A DNA stretch of 58,960 bases from Actinoplanes sp. TFC3. Its GTDB lineage: Bacteria > Actinomycetota > Actinomycetes > Mycobacteriales > Micromonosporaceae. Below are positions 51,387-58,960 of the stretch, piece by piece. The stretch is taken from NCBI RefSeq assembly GCF_001553785.1, contig NZ_LOJP01000001.1, forward strand, positions 1,440,618 to 1,499,577, given 5' to 3'. Within the stretch, counting starts at the first letter, position 1. Each line of letters begins with the position of its first letter. A program made the position numbers and the translations under genes. The notes beneath the pieces are model-generated. The model ran no database searches and was not told the DNA's origin. It was given only the letters and a program-made list of their open reading frames with translations.

Positions 51387-51422
51387 AAAAGCCGGGCTCC
51401 CGATGCGGGAGCCCGGCTTTTT
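51387..51422. terminator. strong bidirectional rho-independent terminator
   Basis: AAAAGCCGGGCTCCC, loop GATGC, GGGAGCCCGGCTTTTT: a 15-bp hairpin with A-run before and T-run after, so it works on both strands. It sits between the convergent YbjN (+) and beta-propeller (-) genes. Confidence 0.92.
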
Positions 51423-51438
51423 CCTGCCCTCACTCGGA

Positions 51439-52713
51439 TCAGGGCAACGGGAACATGCCGATCCGGCCGTGGAACTCCTTGCCGAGCTGATCGGTGTCCG
51501 AGCCGACGATCAGGCCACCCGGCACGACCAGGAACGCCCGCACGCCCACGCCGCGCTTGCGGGTCGGGTTCCAGGCCAGCGCCTTGCCGGTGGTCGGGCT
51601 GACCGCGCCGATGCCGACCCGGGTCACCGCGCCGGCACCGGGCCCGTCGGCGTCGCTGCCGTACGGGTTGTCCAGGTAGCGCTGGTGACCGCCGACGTAC
51701 ACCGCGGTGCCGGTCACCGCGATCGCGTAGAGCGAGTCACCGCCGGTGCGCTGCACCCAGGTCGGGTTGTGCTTGCCGCCGCCGGTGGTTTCGAAGCGGG
51801 CCGCCGAGTCGCACAGCTTGACCGGCGAGGAGGCCCGCCCGGTCGCCGCCACCACGAAGTACTTGCCGTCCGGCGAGAACTTCACCTGCCGCAGGTACGT
51901 GTCGAAGCCCTTCAGGCATTCGGCCTTGTACGCATCGGTGTACCAGCTCAGCACCGTCGCAGCCGCGCCCGAGGTGTCGAACATGGCGATCTGGGTGCGG
52001 CTGACCGAGCCGACCTTGAGGATCGCGCCCACCGCGACCAGGCGGGTGCCGTCCGGCGTCACGTCGAAGTGCTCGACCCGGGGCCGGCTCAGCCCCGGCG
52101 CGGACAGCTTGGGGTTGAAGCCGGTGTCGACCGCGCCCGTGGAGATGTTGAGCCGGGCCAGGCCGACCCGGCCCACGTTGTTGATCGAGGAGAACGTGCC
52201 ACCCACGTAGAGCCGGCTGCCGCGGATGACCATCGCGCGGACATCACCCCAGTTGATTTTCGCGCTGAACCCCGAGATCCGGGCACCGCTGGTGAGCGAG
52301 ATCCGCGCCAAGCCGCGCTGCTCGACCTTGTTGACCGTGCGGAACGCGCCGCCCACGTAGACCGTGTTCGTGGCACCGGGGGCCAGGGCGTACACGGGGG
52401 AGTCGACAGCCGGGGCCCAGGGGCGCACGGCACCGTCTTTGAGGCCGTACGCGAAAATGTTTGTCCTGCTGTAAGTGACCTTGCGGGCGCTGTCCTGCAC
52501 CTTGGTGAACGAGCCGCCGACCACCACCGTGTCACCGACGACGGTCAGGGCCCAGACCGTGCCGTCCAGCACGTGCGGCGTGAAGTCGACCGGATTTGCC
52601 GAGACCACCGCGGGTTGAGCCGGATCGGCAACGGCCGGCGGCGACCCGAGCAGGGGAGTGGTGATCAGGGCAGCGCTGAACAGCGCGGCGGCGGCGAGCA
52701 GACGGCGTCGCAT
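51439..52713 (-). CDS. secreted beta-propeller (delta-60 repeat-like) protein
   Basis: 424 residues with a signal peptide (MRRRLLAAAALFSAALITTP, cleavage near AVADPA). Repeats of the form 'VYALAPGATNTVYVGGAFRT', 'VRAMVIRGSRLYVGGTFSSI' and 'LYAIAVTGTAVYVGGHQRYL' are the ~60-residue blades of a delta-60/beta-propeller protein. No catalytic residues are recognisable; likely a cell-surface or secreted binding protein. It ends at the bidirectional terminator. Confidence 0.87.
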   Translation of the reverse strand: MRRRLLAAAALFSAALITTPLLGSPPAVADPAQPAVVSANPVDFTPHVLDGTVWALTVVGDTVVVGGSFTKVQDSARKVTYSRTNIFAYGLKDGAVRPWAPAVDSPVYALAPGATNTVYVGGAFRTVNKVEQRGLARISLTSGARISGFSAKINWGDVRAMVIRGSRLYVGGTFSSINNVGRVGLARLNISTGAVDTGFNPKLSAPGLSRPRVEHFDVTPDGTRLVAVGAILKVGSVSRTQIAMFDTSGAAATVLSWYTDAYKAECLKGFDTYLRQVKFSPDGKYFVVAATGRASSPVKLCDSAARFETTGGGKHNPTWVQRTGGDSLYAIAVTGTAVYVGGHQRYLDNPYGSDADGPGAGAVTRVGIGAVSPTTGKALAWNPTRKRGVGVRAFLVVPGGLIVGSDTDQLGKEFHGRIGMFPLP

Positions 52714-52751
52714 GGGGTTGGCAGCTCCTGGGATCGGGAAACGTCACCCGA

Positions 52752-53159
52752 TCAACGAAGGGCCGGTCCCCCGGGATGCGCATCCATGGTGTTGACCATG
52801 AAGTAGGCGGCGCGCTCGAGGTATTCCCACAGCTGGGTGCGCAGCTCCTCGGGCAGGCCGAGATCATCGACCGCTTCGCGCATGTGCAGCAGCCAGGCGT
52901 CGCGTTCCTCCGGACCCACCCGGAAGGGGGCGTGCCGCATCCGCAGCCGCGGGTGACCCCGGCTGGTCGAGTACGTGGTGGGCCCGCCCCAGTACTGCAT
53001 CAAGAACAACGTCAAGCGATCGGCGGCCGGCTCGAGATCCTCCTCGGGATACATCGGGCGCAGCAGCGGGTCCTTGGCGACACCTTCGTAGAACTTGCCG
53101 ACAAGCCGGCGGAACGTCGGCTCGCCACCGACCGCTTCGAAGAAGCTGACCTCGCTCAC
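52752..53159 (-). CDS. glbO: truncated haemoglobin, group II (HbO type)
   Basis: 135 residues: FFEAVGGEPTFRRLVGKFYE, VAKDPLLRPMYPEEDLEPAA, LFLMQYWGGPTTYSTSRGHP and the proximal His in RLRMRHAPFRVGPEERDAWL. The W and Y positions (YWGG, TYST) and length are those of mycobacterial GlbO, which binds O2 and interacts with the membrane and the electron-transfer chain. Its ATG overlaps the stop of the MFS gene (ATGA), so the two are co-translated. Confidence 0.95.
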   Translation of the reverse strand: MSEVSFFEAVGGEPTFRRLVGKFYEGVAKDPLLRPMYPEEDLEPAADRLTLFLMQYWGGPTTYSTSRGHPRLRMRHAPFRVGPEERDAWLLHMREAVDDLGLPEELRTQLWEYLERAAYFMVNTMDAHPGGPALR

Positions 53160-54580
53160 CTGTCCAGTCTGCCAGCCGTGGTGCGTCGTCCCGGGGGGAG
53201 GTGAGTGCGCTCACTGCTCGCCGTTCCGGACCGGTCGCCGGTGGGGGCGCGCTGCGCCGGTGGCTCCAGCGCCGGGGTGACATTCTCCGGCCGGTGCCGC
53301 CCGGCCCGTATCGCCCCGTCCGGCCGCGGCCAGCGAGTCGCCAGCGCCACCATCAGCACCAGGCCGGCGACGCTCCACAACCCCACGACCATCGGTACGG
53401 ACGAGCGCTGCGCCAGCACACCTGTCGACATCACTGCGAAGCCCTGGGTGAGCTGCAGCCCGCTCTGCATGACGCCGAACGCCCGCGCCCGGTAACCATG
53501 CGGCAGCGCGAGCACGAAAATGCCGTTCAACGTCGGCACGAGCACCCCCTGGGCCACCCCGGACACCGAGACCAGCACCGCGACCATGATCGCGTTGGGG
53601 GCGAACATGGTCAGCGCCAGCGCGAGGGGGGCAACAGCGGCGAATGGACGGACCAGCTGATGCTTGCGGGACTGCGACGCGATCCGGCCCACCGCGAGCC
53701 CGCCCACCACGTAGCCGACCGGCCCGGCGGCCATGATCAACCCCTGGTCGAAGCCGCGGGAGCCCGGGTTGTCCTCGAACACCGCCGCCCAGCCCGCGGC
53801 CAGGCCCTCCGGCAGGATCGTGAACGTGGTCAGCGCGAACACCATCACCGCGATCGAGCGGAGCTGCGGGGTGCCGAAGACCAGCCGGTATCCCTCGGCG
53901 GTCTCGTGCATGAGGTGCCGGCGCTGCGCCGGGGCGTTGGCGGCGGGACGCGGCTTCACCCAGGCGGCGATCATCGCGGCCGAGGCAAGGAACGAGACGG
54001 CGTCCAGGGCCAGCCCGAGCCGGGCGTTGAAGCCGGCCGCGAGCAGACCGCCGGCCAGATAGCCGAAGACCTGCGCGGCCTGCGAGGTCGAGGAGTTGAG
54101 GGCGAGGCCGGTGACGACCAGGCGGCGGTCGAGGATCAGCGGGATCAGCGCGGAGCGGGCCGACTGCGTGGGCGGCGCGCCGAGCGCGGTCACGAACAGC
54201 AGGACCAGCATCGCCGGCACGGGCATTCCGGGCAGCGCGATCAAGGCGATCGGCACGGCCCGGGTCAGATCGGAAAGGATCAGGACGCGCCGGTACGGAT
54301 ACCGCTCGGCCAACGCCGCCAGCACCGGCCCGCCGACGATCCACGGCAGGTAACTGATCGCAAAGGACGCCGCCGACAACATGACCGACCGGCTCTGCTC
54401 GTAGACCAGAACGATGATCGCCGCGCGGGCCAGGTAGTCACCGAGCCAGTTGATGATGAGCGAGACGTACAGCGCGCGGAACTCGCGCACGGCCAGCACG
54501 TCGCGGTAACCGACCCGGTCGGCCCGCTCCGCCGCGCTGCCACTGGGGCCGGGCTGCGCGGCGGGCCGGTCCTCGGACAC
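53156..54580 (-). CDS. MFS transporter (drug/metabolite efflux type)
   Basis: 474 residues with about twelve transmembrane helices and the MFS motif A-like LAALAERYPYRRVLILSDLT between helices 2 and 3, repeated as VGGLAVGRIASQSRKHQL in the second half. A ~60-residue basic, Pro-rich tail (ERTHLPPGRRTTAGRLDR) extends into the cytosol. Such NreB/EntS-like MFS proteins export siderophores, drugs or nitrosative metabolites; co-translation with GlbO makes a nitric-oxide or oxygen-related role conceivable but unproven. Confidence 0.88.
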   Translation of the reverse strand: MSEDRPAAQPGPSGSAAERADRVGYRDVLAVREFRALYVSLIINWLGDYLARAAIIVLVYEQSRSVMLSAASFAISYLPWIVGGPVLAALAERYPYRRVLILSDLTRAVPIALIALPGMPVPAMLVLLFVTALGAPPTQSARSALIPLILDRRLVVTGLALNSSTSQAAQVFGYLAGGLLAAGFNARLGLALDAVSFLASAAMIAAWVKPRPAANAPAQRRHLMHETAEGYRLVFGTPQLRSIAVMVFALTTFTILPEGLAAGWAAVFEDNPGSRGFDQGLIMAAGPVGYVVGGLAVGRIASQSRKHQLVRPFAAVAPLALALTMFAPNAIMVAVLVSVSGVAQGVLVPTLNGIFVLALPHGYRARAFGVMQSGLQLTQGFAVMSTGVLAQRSSVPMVVGLWSVAGLVLMVALATRWPRPDGAIRAGRHRPENVTPALEPPAQRAPTGDRSGTASSERTHLPPGRRTTAGRLDR

Positions 54581-54777
54581 CCAGGTCCTCCATCGATCGC
54601 GACGACTGCCTCACCGCTGCCGGGAGGCCTCGTCCGCCTCTCGCGTACGTGACGCTGCAAGTGCAGATGCTTCTTGCACGATTCTGCCCGATCGTCGGAG
54701 TCCTGGCTAGGGCGTACGGGAGGATTGCCGTCCAATCGGTCGACCTCAGACATCCTCCGTAGCGGTGTTGCCGCAGG

Positions 54778-55854
54778 TCAGGACGCTCCCCCCGGGGCGC
54801 CCGGGGCGTCCGCCGAGGAGTACGCCGACGGCACCGCCGAGCGCGGAAGCATGCGGGATACTGCAATCCGTTCCGAAATTCCGGACGTTTCGAGCGCCTC
54901 GGTGAGCCGCCGGCGCAGCTCGCGCTGGATGACCGGCTGGCCGTCGGCTGTGGTCTTGGCGATGGTCCGGATGACCGCGCCGTCGACGGTCAACTGCTCG
55001 ACGCCGACGACATCCGGCGGCTCCAGGAACTCGGTGGCGTGCTCGGGCTCCTCGGCCAAGGCCAGCGCCGCCGAGCGCAGCACCGCGCCGGCCTCCTCGG
55101 AGTTGACGAACCCGATCGGGATGTCGATGACGACCATCGCCCAGCCCTGGCTCTTGTTGCCGACCCTGACGATCTCGCCGTTGCGGATGTACCAGAGCAC
55201 GCCTCGCATGTCGCGCACCGTGGTGACCCGCAGGCCCACGGTCTCCACCACGCCGACCGCGTCACCCAGGTCCACCGAGTCGCCGACGCCGTACTGGTCC
55301 TCCAACAGCATGAAAAGCCCGGCGATGAGGTCCTTGACCAGGCTTTGCGCCCCGAAGCCGAGCGCCACGCCGACGATCCCGGCGCTGGCCAGCAGCGGTG
55401 CCAGGTTGAAGCCCAGCTCACCCATCACCAGCAGCGCCGCCATGGTGAACACCACGGCGGTGATGAAGCTGCGCAGCACCGACCCGATCGCCTCGGCGCG
55501 CTGGCGGCGGCGTTCCGGGATGAACTGGGCCTCGGTGGAGTCGGCCTCGCGGTCCGCGCGTTCCCGCAGCGGCTTGAGCAGGGCGGGCATCGCGGCGCGC
55601 GACGTCGTGCTGGTCAGCCGGGACACCCCGCGGGTCAGCGCCCAGCGAATCAGTGCCGCCACGAGGATGATCGCCAGGATCCGCAGCGGTTTGACGATGA
55701 ACAGATAGCCACCGTTGGCGAGCCACTGATTGTTCGTGTTCTGGAAGATCCAGGTGCAGAACTCATCGGTGGCACAGCGCTCGGACAGCGGCGTCGTGTC
55801 GACGATCGGAACGGGCGAGGTCGACGGGTCGGGAGTAGCGGCCAGCAGAATCAC
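54778..55854 (-). CDS. small-conductance mechanosensitive channel (MscS) family
   Basis: 358 residues. An N-terminal extension with one or two helices (YLFIVKPLRILAIILVAALI) precedes the MscS core: FTMAALLVMGELGFNLAPLL, then ASAGIVGVALGFGAQSLVKD (the pore helix with its G/A-rich face), then LIAGLFMLLEDQYGVGDSVD and the beta domain VVETVGLRVTTVRDMRGVLW. An acidic/Ser C-terminal tail ends DAPGAPGGAS. Releases solutes under hypo-osmotic shock. Confidence 0.93.
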   Translation of the reverse strand: MILLAATPDPSTSPVPIVDTTPLSERCATDEFCTWIFQNTNNQWLANGGYLFIVKPLRILAIILVAALIRWALTRGVSRLTSTTSRAAMPALLKPLRERADREADSTEAQFIPERRRQRAEAIGSVLRSFITAVVFTMAALLVMGELGFNLAPLLASAGIVGVALGFGAQSLVKDLIAGLFMLLEDQYGVGDSVDLGDAVGVVETVGLRVTTVRDMRGVLWYIRNGEIVRVGNKSQGWAMVVIDIPIGFVNSEEAGAVLRSAALALAEEPEHATEFLEPPDVVGVEQLTVDGAVIRTIAKTTADGQPVIQRELRRRLTEALETSGISERIAVSRMLPRSAVPSAYSSADAPGAPGGAS

Positions 55855-56067
55855 GGGACACCACCGTACCGGCCGTTCGGCGCCGCCCGGGAACCGGACA
55901 TCTGTGGCACAGACCTCGGACGTTTACCGCCCGGCCACAGATTGTGCTCGCAAATTCGTCATTCATCAGGGACTATTGGCCCACGAGCATCGGCCGATCC
56001 GGTGCTCGCTTGAGACCTCACGCACATCGGGAGCGGTTGCTAGCACTCACACCGAAGGGTGATCGCG

Positions 56068-56619
56068 ATGCCTGACATACGACCCACAGTGGGCTCCTCC
56101 GCGTTGGTTCTGAACGCCACCTACGAGCCGCTGTGCGTCGTATCGGTGCGTCGAGCAACCATCCTCGTGCTGACTGCCAAGGCCGAATGCGTCTCCGATG
56201 GTGACGGCATCCTGCACAGCGTCCACCAGAACCTGCCGGTTCCGTCGGTGGTCCGCCTCACCCGCTATGTGAAGGTGCCGTACCGCACGCATGTGGGCCT
56301 GTCCCGGCGCGCGATCTTCGCACGCGACGGCGGCAGGTGCGCCTATTGCAGGGGTTCGGCCGAGACCATCGACCACGTGTTCCCCCGCAGCCGAGGCGGG
56401 CTGCACGCCTGGGAGAACGTGGTGGCGGCCTGCGCCAAGTGCAACCACAGCAAGGGTGACAAGACACCGGCGGAACTCGGGTGGCGGTTGCACACCGCTC
56501 CAGCCGCGCCCCGGGGAGTCGCCTGGCGGGTCCTGGGGCACCGGACCCCGGACCCCCGCTGGGCGGACTGGCTGGACCTGCCCGCCCCGACCACCTTCAC
56601 CGCCGAGGCCGCTGCTTAG
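56068..56619 (+). CDS. HNH endonuclease
   Basis: 183 residues from ATG 56068 (GAAGGGTG 6 bases upstream). The C-terminal HNH domain reads GGRCAYCRGSAETIDHVFPR, then SRGGLHAWENVVAACAKCNH, then SKGDKTPAEL: the DH...N...CxxC...H set is complete, with structural Cys pairs. The N-terminus (VLNATYEPLCVVSVRRATIL) is the usual one for the short actinobacterial HNH genes found in most genomes. Cellular role unknown; probably repair or restriction-like. Its stop lies inside the terminator hairpin. Confidence 0.93.
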   Translation: MPDIRPTVGSSALVLNATYEPLCVVSVRRATILVLTAKAECVSDGDGILHSVHQNLPVPSVVRLTRYVKVPYRTHVGLSRRAIFARDGGRCAYCRGSAETIDHVFPRSRGGLHAWENVVAACAKCNHSKGDKTPAELGWRLHTAPAAPRGVAWRVLGHRTPDPRWADWLDLPAPTTFTAEAAA

Positions 56620-56634
56620 CGCCTCGGATTTTTT
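56603..56634. terminator. rho-independent terminator overlapping the HNH stop codon
   Basis: CCGAGGC (56603-56609) pairs exactly with GCCTCGG (56621-56627), with further GCT/AGC pairing inside, followed by six T residues. The TAG stop of the HNH gene is in the loop. Serves the convergent HNH (+) gene; on the other strand the A-rich side is upstream. Confidence 0.85.
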
Positions 56635-56640
56635 GTCTCC

Positions 56641-57444
56641 TCAGCCGTCCTTGCTGTCGATCAGGGACGCGAACACGATGATGTTGTCGGAGTAGCCGCG
56701 CTCGCCGCCGAGCCAGGTGCCACCGCAGGTCACGAGGCGCAGCGAAGGACGGCTGTAGTCGCCGTACACCCGCTGGATCGGCAGTTTGTTCTTGCCGTGA
56801 TGCTCGACGGAGTTGACCTGAAAGATCGCCGTCTCATGGTCCTCGCGCAGGACCTCGATCTTCTGGCCAGGCTTGAGCCGGCCCAGATGATGAAAGACCG
56901 ATGCGCCGGTACGGGTGTCAGCATGCCCAACGATCAAGGCAGGCCCGAACTGCCCGGGCGTAGGTCCCTGATCGAACCAGCCGGCCTCGTTGTGCCTTTC
57001 CAGCGGCGGTACGGCCACCGTCCCATCCTCGGCCAGCCCGACGTTGAGCAGCGGCGCCTCGACCTTGATCGCCGGGATGGTCAGTCGCATCGGGCGGCTC
57101 GGTTCGAGGACGGGAAAGGCACGTGGGGGTGGCTTGTCGGGGCCTTTGAACAGGTCACGCACGTCGAAGCCGGTTGCGGCGCCCATGCCGGCGCCCATGG
57201 CGAACAGGCCGGTGAAGACCAGGATGATCGCTACCAGGCCCAGGGATGGCTGGGATCGTCGCCTGCCTTGCGTTCTCTGCGTTGCCGGCACCCCAGGCGT
57301 TCTCTGCGTTGCCGGCACTCCCGGTGGGAGCATCCGCTGTGGCCGTGGTGGTAGTGCCGGGCGATTGGGGAGTATTCCGGCGGGGCGTTTGCGGAGCACC
57401 GACTTCGGCATCCGGGGGCCCGGCGTCATGGGCTGGGGGCGCAC
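56641..57444 (-). CDS. class F sortase
   Basis: 267 residues: a Pro/Arg-rich N-terminus, a membrane helix (LGLVAIILVFTGLFAMGAGM) and the sortase beta barrel. The catalytic His is in LIVGHADT, the Cys in LRLVTCGGTW and the Arg probably in GGERGYSDNI. The start is either GTG 57444 or ATG 57429. A 27-bp tandem duplication in the linker gives the repeat PGVPATQRT twice. It lies 9 bases after a gene for a probable surface-anchored protein, suggesting an enzyme-substrate pair. Attaches a sorting-signal protein to the cell wall or pilus. Confidence 0.92.
   Translation of the reverse strand: MRPQPMTPGPRMPKSVLRKRPAGILPNRPALPPRPQRMLPPGVPATQRTPGVPATQRTQGRRRSQPSLGLVAIILVFTGLFAMGAGMGAATGFDVRDLFKGPDKPPPRAFPVLEPSRPMRLTIPAIKVEAPLLNVGLAEDGTVAVPPLERHNEAGWFDQGPTPGQFGPALIVGHADTRTGASVFHHLGRLKPGQKIEVLREDHETAIFQVNSVEHHGKNKLPIQRVYGDYSRPSLRLVTCGGTWLGGERGYSDNIIVFASLIDSKDG
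57271..57324. repeat. 27-bp tandem duplication in the sortase linker
   Basis: CGTTCTCTGCGTTGCCGGCA plus seven more bases at 57271-57297 is repeated at 57298-57324 with only a base or two changed. It encodes PGVPATQRT twice in the Pro-rich segment before the membrane helix. Confidence 0.9.
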
Positions 57445-57453
57445 GGCGCGACA

Positions 57454-57939
57454 TCAAATCCGGCGGCGGCGCATGGACACCACGGCCAGGACGAGCCCCG
57501 CTCCCAGGGTGGCAGCCCCGCCGCCGATCAGAAGCGAGGCCGAGGCCCCCGGGGCTGTTCCGCCGCCGCCGGTCGCCGGGCCGCGGACCGGTTCGACCTT
57601 GGCCACCACGTGCAGAGTGCTTTTCGCCGTCTCGCCGCCTTCGCAGCGCAGGTTGACCGGGTAGTCGCCCGGTTTGGTGGTTGCCGGGACGCGCTTGGTC
57701 GTGGTGAGGAAGCCGTACCGGGGTGACACGGTCAACGACCCCAGCGGACTGCTCGTCACTGTGGCCGGCTTCAAGTTGTCATCGCAACTGGCGCGCAGGG
57801 CAACGTCGTCGCCTGCTCGTACCGTATCGGGATTGGCCTCGACGAAGACGTCAGCCGCCAGGGCGGGCGATCCGACCAGCGGGACGGCGGCAAATGCCAG
57901 AACCACCGCCGCCGCGGCGGCTGGGACAGAGACGCGCAT
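57454..57939 (-). CDS. secreted protein with C-terminal anchor, probable sortase substrate
   Basis: 161 residues from ATG 57939 (RBS region GAGGGGGAGG). Signal peptide MRVSVPAAAAAVVLAFAAVP (cleavage near SPALAAD), one Ig-like domain (VFVEANPDTVRAGDDVALRA, SCDDNLKPATVTSSPLG, DYPVNLRCEGG; two Cys pair), a Gly/Ala/Pro-rich tract GPATGGGGTAPGASAS, a hydrophobic helix (LIGGGAATLGAGLVLAVVSM) and RRRRI. This is the layout of a cell-wall-anchored protein; the sorting motif is not canonical LPxTG but ATGG. Immediately upstream of the class F sortase gene. Confidence 0.8.
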   Translation of the reverse strand: MRVSVPAAAAAVVLAFAAVPLVGSPALAADVFVEANPDTVRAGDDVALRASCDDNLKPATVTSSPLGSLTVSPRYGFLTTTKRVPATTKPGDYPVNLRCEGGETAKSTLHVVAKVEPVRGPATGGGGTAPGASASLLIGGGAATLGAGLVLAVVSMRRRRI

Positions 57940-58162
57940 GACCTCCCCCTCCTGCCGTCCGGGGCCTAATCGACGCGGACGGCGCGTGAGGGTGATTTTC
58001 GCACCTCCGGGCCGGTTTCGCGGTACACGAAGGGCGTCATATGTGGGTCTTGACACCCGAGCGTCCGTGGCGCCTCTCACTCCGCTACCGTGATTGACGT
58101 TCGGATCACTGGGAAATCCAGTGACTTGGCCCGGTTCCTTGTGACGCCTGGGGGCGTTGAGG

Positions 58163-58447
58163 TTGTCGATCTTCGAAACGATTCTGATCTACGCGGTGAT
58201 CCCGTTCGCGATCATCGCGGTGATCGCCGCGTTAGCGCTCGCCGGCGGCAAGCGCACCTTGCCCGACCGTCGCTACCGGCCCGGCCGGCCCTACGACTTC
58301 AAGCCGATCTGGTTCCTGGCCTCGCCCAAGCAGGTCAGCAGCGTCAGCGCGGCCAACAAGCCCGAGCTGACCTCCGGCGTGCTCGTAGACTCTTCGGGCC
58401 AGCAGGTGCGGCCCGCTCCGGTGGGAGGCGCAAGTGACCGTTGGTGA
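58163..58447 (+). CDS. ctaJ: cytochrome aa3 oxidase subunit CtaJ-like
   Basis: 94 residues from TTG 58163 (MSIFETILIYAVIPFAIIAV) with GGGGG 8 bases upstream; the in-frame TTG at 58157 adds two residues. One transmembrane helix and a polar C-terminus with GKRTLPDRRYRPGRPYDFKP and IWFLASPKQ, which matches the small actinobacterial protein that accompanies aa3 oxidase. It overlaps the next gene by 14 bases. Confidence 0.8.
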   Translation: MSIFETILIYAVIPFAIIAVIAALALAGGKRTLPDRRYRPGRPYDFKPIWFLASPKQVSSVSAANKPELTSGVLVDSSGQQVRPAPVGGASDRW

Positions 58448-58960
58448 AGCCCAAGCTCTCAACTCCGAGCACCGCGAGCAGCCGATGACCGCCCTGGCCC
58501 ACCCGGGCGGCCCCACCCTGACCGCGGCGCCCGAGCTGAACATGCCGCAGGAGAGCCTCGACGCCCTCGACGGCCCGTTCACCACCAAGCAACTCCTGCG
58601 CCTCGACCACGCCCTGCGCATCGCCAACCAGCAAACCGGTCTGGTCTTCAGCGTCTACCTGGGTGACCTCGAGGAGCCCACCCGCGACGCCGCCGAAGCG
58701 CTGCACCGCCAGCTCGAGTTCGCCGCCAAGAGCGTTCTGATCGCAGCCTCGCCCAACCAGCGGGTTCTTGAGATCATCACGGGCGCCGAAGCCCGGATGC
58801 GCGTCTCGGACCGCGACGCCAAGCTGGCTGCCCTGTCGATGGCTGCTGCCTTTGCGGGTGGGGACCTGGCCGGGGGAGTGCTGGCGGGGGTGGACCAGCT
58901 CGCTTCGCACGCCGGGGGGGGGGGAACCAGTTGTGGTACTGTCGGCGGGGGGGTGGAAGG
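58434..58960 (+). CDS. DUF5130 family protein, 3' end incomplete
   Basis: From GTG 58434 (MTVGEAQALNSEHREQPMTA) the frame continues to the window end, so the C-terminus is missing. Landmarks are PFTTKQLLRLDHALRIANQQ, TGLVFSVYLGDLEEPTRDAA and VLIAASPNQRVLEIITGAEA, then RVSDRDAKLAALSMAAAFAG, which fit the TPM-like actinobacterial DUF5130 family found after ctaJ. Bases after about 58905 contain long G-runs and a strange translation, probably sequencing error at a contig end. Confidence 0.8.
   Translation, partial: MTVGEAQALNSEHREQPMTALAHPGGPTLTAAPELNMPQESLDALDGPFTTKQLLRLDHALRIANQQTGLVFSVYLGDLEEPTRDAAEALHRQLEFAAKSVLIAASPNQRVLEIITGAEARMRVSDRDAKLAALSMAAAFAGGDLAGGVLAGVDQLASHAGGGGTSCGTVGGGVE

Noticed and set aside
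58905..58960. Odd C-terminal sequence of the DUF5130 protein as a real variant
   Set aside because: Runs of G and a sudden Gly-rich translation at the very end of the window suggest low-quality contig-end sequence.

Overview
The window is high-GC actinobacterial DNA and looks most like Micromonosporaceae (an Actinoplanes or Micromonospora relative). Pointers are GTG/TTG starts, ATGA/GTGA gene overlaps, a truncated haemoglobin O gene, an ATP-dependent DNA ligase of the LigB type, a class F sortase, CtaJ and DUF5130 genes, and an actinobacterial LexA box. Both window ends run into G homopolymers and are probably contig edges, so the first and last genes are incomplete or unreliable.

Layout. 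0-9.3 kb is ordinary chromosome: a membrane-anchored protein, SerA, an APH-fold kinase, a DrrA/DrrB-type ABC exporter, PadR with the wreck of its coupled membrane partner, an O-antigen-ligase-like protein, a GNAT enzyme, and a 5'-truncated kinase pseudogene. 9.47-21.46 kb is an integrated element. A 36-bp direct repeat of the 3' part of tRNA-Arg(TCT) marks both ends, and a tyrosine integrase and an excisionase-like gene lie at the tRNA end. No FtsK/TraB-like translocase or recognisable replication initiator is present, so it is a genomic island or mobilisable element rather than a full conjugative one.

The element has two cargo blocks of different base composition. The left, AT-richer block holds two gene sets. 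On the minus strand are a 57-aa two-helix membrane protein, a tiny coupled ORF and a membrane protein that share an 'xQIGxAxRDxINV' motif. On the plus strand is an operon of a membrane-anchored SepF-domain protein, a DUF4231/SLATT-like four-helix membrane protein and a 68-aa two-helix protein. The right block is a candidate RiPP locus: flavoprotein, XRE-TPR regulator, two small Cys-containing proteins, a radical SAM/SPASM enzyme, an overlapping 53-aa precursor-like peptide ending GCSDDNPYR, a strong hairpin, and an APH-fold kinase. The truncated kinase copy just outside the left end suggests an older, related element at the same tRNA.

21.5-59 kb is chromosome again. It contains an alpha/beta hydrolase and an ssb paralogue behind three DnaA-box-like 9-mers. 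Cobalamin genes lie in three places (cobD-cobQ, cobB, cobC-cobT-cysG-type cobA). Others are an M48 protease, an M20 dipeptidase, an FAD monooxygenase, an ECF42-type sigma factor with its DGPF partner, a LexA-boxed DUF222-like remnant, LigB, SURF1, a class A PBP, OtsA, EttA, a thioesterase, YbjN, a secreted beta-propeller protein, GlbO with an MFS transporter, MscS, an HNH nuclease, a sortase with an apparent substrate, CtaJ and a DUF5130 protein. Short exact tandem duplications (24-33 bp) recur at or near gene ends.

The strongest candidates for something undescribed are the rSAM/precursor/kinase locus and the SepF-SLATT-2TM operon, both carried on the tRNA-Arg element.
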